8,017 nt of DNA, from assembly GCA_964547985.1 (NCBI GenBank), contig CAZJPV010000074.1:1-8017 (forward strand), in the 5' to 3' direction. This stretch comes from JAPLJU01 sp964547985. GTDB lineage: Bacteria > Desulfobacterota > Syntrophia > Syntrophales > UBA2192. Within the stretch, counting starts at the first letter, position 1. Each line of letters opens with the position of its first letter. The translations under genes and the position numbers were made by a program. This document shows positions 6,337-8,017 of this stretch, piece after piece. Below the pieces are notes generated by a model. It was not told where the DNA came from. It saw only the letters and a program-made list of their open reading frames with translations, and did no database searches.

Positions 6337-6359
6337 GTAACAGCCTCACGTGCTGTTAC
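6337..6359 (-). terminator. Hairpin containing the formate dehydrogenase stop codon
   Basis: GTAACAGC (6337-6344) pairs with GCTGTTAC (6352-6359) over 8 bp around a 7-base loop. The TAA stop of the minus-strand gene (6358-6356) is inside the stem. On the minus strand the hairpin is followed by ACAATTTTGAGTTTTG, a weak U-rich stretch. It could be a first, weak terminator or a 3'-end stabilizer upstream of the strong one at 6243-6271. Confidence 0.4.
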
Positions 6360-8017
6360 GCTGCCTCTATCTTCACCGCGCAGACCTTGTATTCCGGGAT
6401 CTTCGCGATCGGGTCGAGTACAGGGTTAGTAAGGATATTTGTGCGTACCTCGTGGAAGTGGAAGTTCATGAAGATCGTGCCTTCCGGCGAGCGTTGGGTC
6501 ACCTGTGCTTTTCCTTCCACGCTCCCGCGCCTCGAGGTGACCTTCACGTTTTTTCCATCCTCGATGCCGTATCTCTTCGCGTCCTTCGGGTTGATCTCGA
6601 CAAGACTCTCCGGATATCTCTCCATGGCACCCTTGGAGCGGCGCGTCATCGTCCCCGTGTGGTAGTGGTAGAGGACACGGCCCGTGGTCAGCGTGAGGGG
6701 ATAGTCCGCGTCGGGGAGCTCGTCGGGCGGGATGTACTCGATAGGCGTGAAGAGCCCCAGTCCTCGCGTGAAGCGATCCCGGTGGAGGAACTTCGTTCCC
6801 GGATGCTCCTCGTTGATGCAGGGCCACTGGATGCCGGTCTTCTCGATGCGGTCGTAGGTGATGCCGGCATAACTGGGGGTGACCTGTCGAACCTCCTCGA
6901 AGATATCCTTCGCGGAGGCATAGTGCATCGGGTAGCCCAGCCGGGTGGAGATGGCCGCGATGATCTCCCAGTCCGGTTTAGCCTGACCGGGGGGATTGAT
7001 CGCTTTCCTGATTCGCTGAACCCTTCGTTCGGTGTTGGTGATGGTCCCGTCCTTCTCGGCGAAGCAGGCGACCGGCAGGACCACATCGGCATGCTCAGCC
7101 GTCTCCGAAAGGAAGATGTCCTGAACCACCAGGAAATCCAGCTTCTTCAGGGATTCTTCCAGGTGGTGCAGATCCGGGTCGCTCAGCATGGCGTTCTCAC
7201 CCATGATCCACAGGGCCTTGATATCGCCTTTGTGGGCGGCATTCGTCATCTCGACGACCGTGAGGCCGGGTTTTGCCGGGAGCATGACCTTCCAGGCTTT
7301 TTCGAACCGGGCCCTCGCCTCGTCGTTAGTCACCATCTGGTAGGCGGGGAAGACATTGGGCAGCGCCCCCATGTCGCAAGCCCCCTGGACGTTGCCCTGG
7401 CCCCGGAGCGGGTTGATGCCGCCGGATTCAATACCCATCTTGCCGCAGAGCATGGCGAGGTTTGCGAGCGACTTCACGTTGTCCGTACCCGTTTTGTGCT
7501 GGGTAATGCCCATGGCGTAAATAATGCTCGATTTGTTCGCCGTGGCGTAGAGGCGGGCAGCCGCCCGGAGCCGGTCGGCGGGAACACCGGAGATCTTCTC
7601 CACGTACTCGGGAGTGTATTTTTCCACGATCTTCCGGACTTCCTCGAAGCCCTCGGTCCGGGTCTCTACGAACTCCTTTGCGTGGATGTTTTCCTTGAGG
7701 ATGGCGTTCATCAGGCCGTTGATGACGGCCACGTCGGTCCCGGGCTTCTGGCGCAGCCACAGTGTGGCGTACTTGCAGAGCCCGATCTCGCGGGGGTCGA
7801 TGACGATGAGCTGTGCATTCCGATGGCGGACAGCCCTCTTGACGTACATGCCGATGACGGGGTGGTTTTCCGTCGTGTTCGTTCCCGTGGCGAGGATGAC
7901 ATCGGCGAATTCGAGTTCCTTGATGGAATTCGTCATGGCACCACTTCCGAATGCGGCGGCCAGACCGACCACCGTGGAGGAGTGTCAGAGCCGGGCGCAG
8001 TGATCGACATTGTTGGT
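6356..8017 (-). CDS. fdhA: Formate dehydrogenase catalytic (alpha) subunit, selenocysteine-containing, 5'-partial
   Basis: This molybdopterin enzyme oxidizes formate to CO2 or runs in reverse. The frame is open from the window edge except for one TGA (7985-7987), read here as selenocysteine. The visible fragment is 553 residues including Sec at residue 11. The preceding residues T-N-N-V-D-H-C-A-R-L and the following His12 match the Sec140-His141 active site of E. coli FDH-H. N-P-L-R-G-Q-G-N-V-Q-G-A-C-D-M-G supplies Arg205, the counterpart of Arg333; the Sec-to-Arg spacing (194) nearly equals that of FDH-H (193). The molybdopterin oxidoreductase domain extends to about 430 and the C-terminal dinucleotide-binding domain (with L-T-T-G-R-V and H-Y-H-T-G-T) to the end. 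About 540 residues follow Sec, as in FDH-H and cytoplasmic types, not the longer FdnG type. The 4Fe-4S cysteine motif and any signal lie outside the window, so electron partner and location are unknown. It converges on the OFA carrier gene. Confidence 0.93.
7954..7974 (-). promoter_or_regulatory. Bacterial SECIS hairpin directing selenocysteine insertion
   Basis: On the minus strand, CGGTGGTC (7974-7967) pairs with GGCCGCCG (7961-7954) in an 8-bp stem (six Watson-Crick and two G-U pairs) closed by a GGTCT loop (7966-7962). The stem begins 10 bases after the TGA and the loop 18 bases after it. From memory of E. coli fdhF, the loop there also starts GGUC and lies 18 bases after UGA. The bulged U of the E. 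coli element is not obvious; a U-G wobble (7968/7960) lies near that place. This is the expected SelB-binding element. Confidence 0.88.
7985..7987 (-). other. In-frame TGA, selenocysteine codon
   Basis: This TGA interrupts an otherwise continuous frame between the C-A-R-L and H-S-S segments. It falls exactly at the active-site Sec/Cys position of formate dehydrogenases, and a SECIS hairpin follows. Coding homology continues without break on both sides, so it is not a true stop. Confidence 0.92.

Noticed and set aside
7970..7972. GTG as start codon of the formate dehydrogenase gene
   Set aside because: It would remove the active-site residues and the whole 4Fe-4S N-terminal part. It has no Shine-Dalgarno, and homologous coding sequence continues upstream through the TGA to the window edge.

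Overview
The window looks like ordinary chromosomal sequence from an anaerobic Gram-negative bacterium. Desulfobacterota (the former deltaproteobacteria, for example a syntrophic lineage) is my best guess. The basis is a selenocysteine-type formate dehydrogenase, an AcuB-like CBS-ACT protein, an OFA-family carboxylate transporter and an AMIN-type amidase, all moderately GC-rich. No taxonomic marker is present, so this is inference. I see no rRNA, tRNA, CRISPR array, transposase or phage gene.

Layout, left to right. (1) 68-2038 (+) is an exported N-acetylmuramoyl-L-alanine amidase: AMIN domain, zinc amidase and four LysM repeats. (2) 2163-3236 (+) is an exported seven-bladed WD40 propeller. 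(3) 3295-3696 (+) is a small HxGH nucleotidyltransferase with a strong ribosome binding site. (4) A likely promoter at 3732-3760 precedes a two-gene unit: a small, very basic protein with a Rho-N-like N-terminus (3852-4187) and a CBS-ACT protein (4207-4851). (5) A terminator-like hairpin (4880-4922) lies just before an OFA-family MFS transporter (4956-6194). (6) A 161-base convergent spacer holds a bidirectional terminator flanked by inverted 7-base-periodic repeats. (7) A formate dehydrogenase catalytic subunit runs leftward on the minus strand from the right edge (8017) to 6356; its N-terminus lies outside the window.

The most important point is at the right edge. The dehydrogenase frame does not begin at the GTG at 7972. 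It continues through an in-frame TGA (7985-7987) that matches the selenocysteine position of formate dehydrogenase H. An 8-bp hairpin with a GGUCU loop follows 10 bases downstream, with the geometry of a bacterial SECIS element. The gene is therefore best read as an intact, 5'-partial selenoprotein gene, and the organism should carry selA, selB, selC and selD.

Functionally, the left half concerns the cell envelope (peptidoglycan hydrolysis, an exported propeller, a possible sugar-nucleotide transferase). The right half concerns small-carboxylate metabolism: a putative formate/oxalate-type carrier faces a formate dehydrogenase, with a nucleotide-sensing CBS-ACT protein upstream of the carrier. 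I do not see a previously undescribed multi-gene system. The recoded TGA with its SECIS is the real hidden feature.
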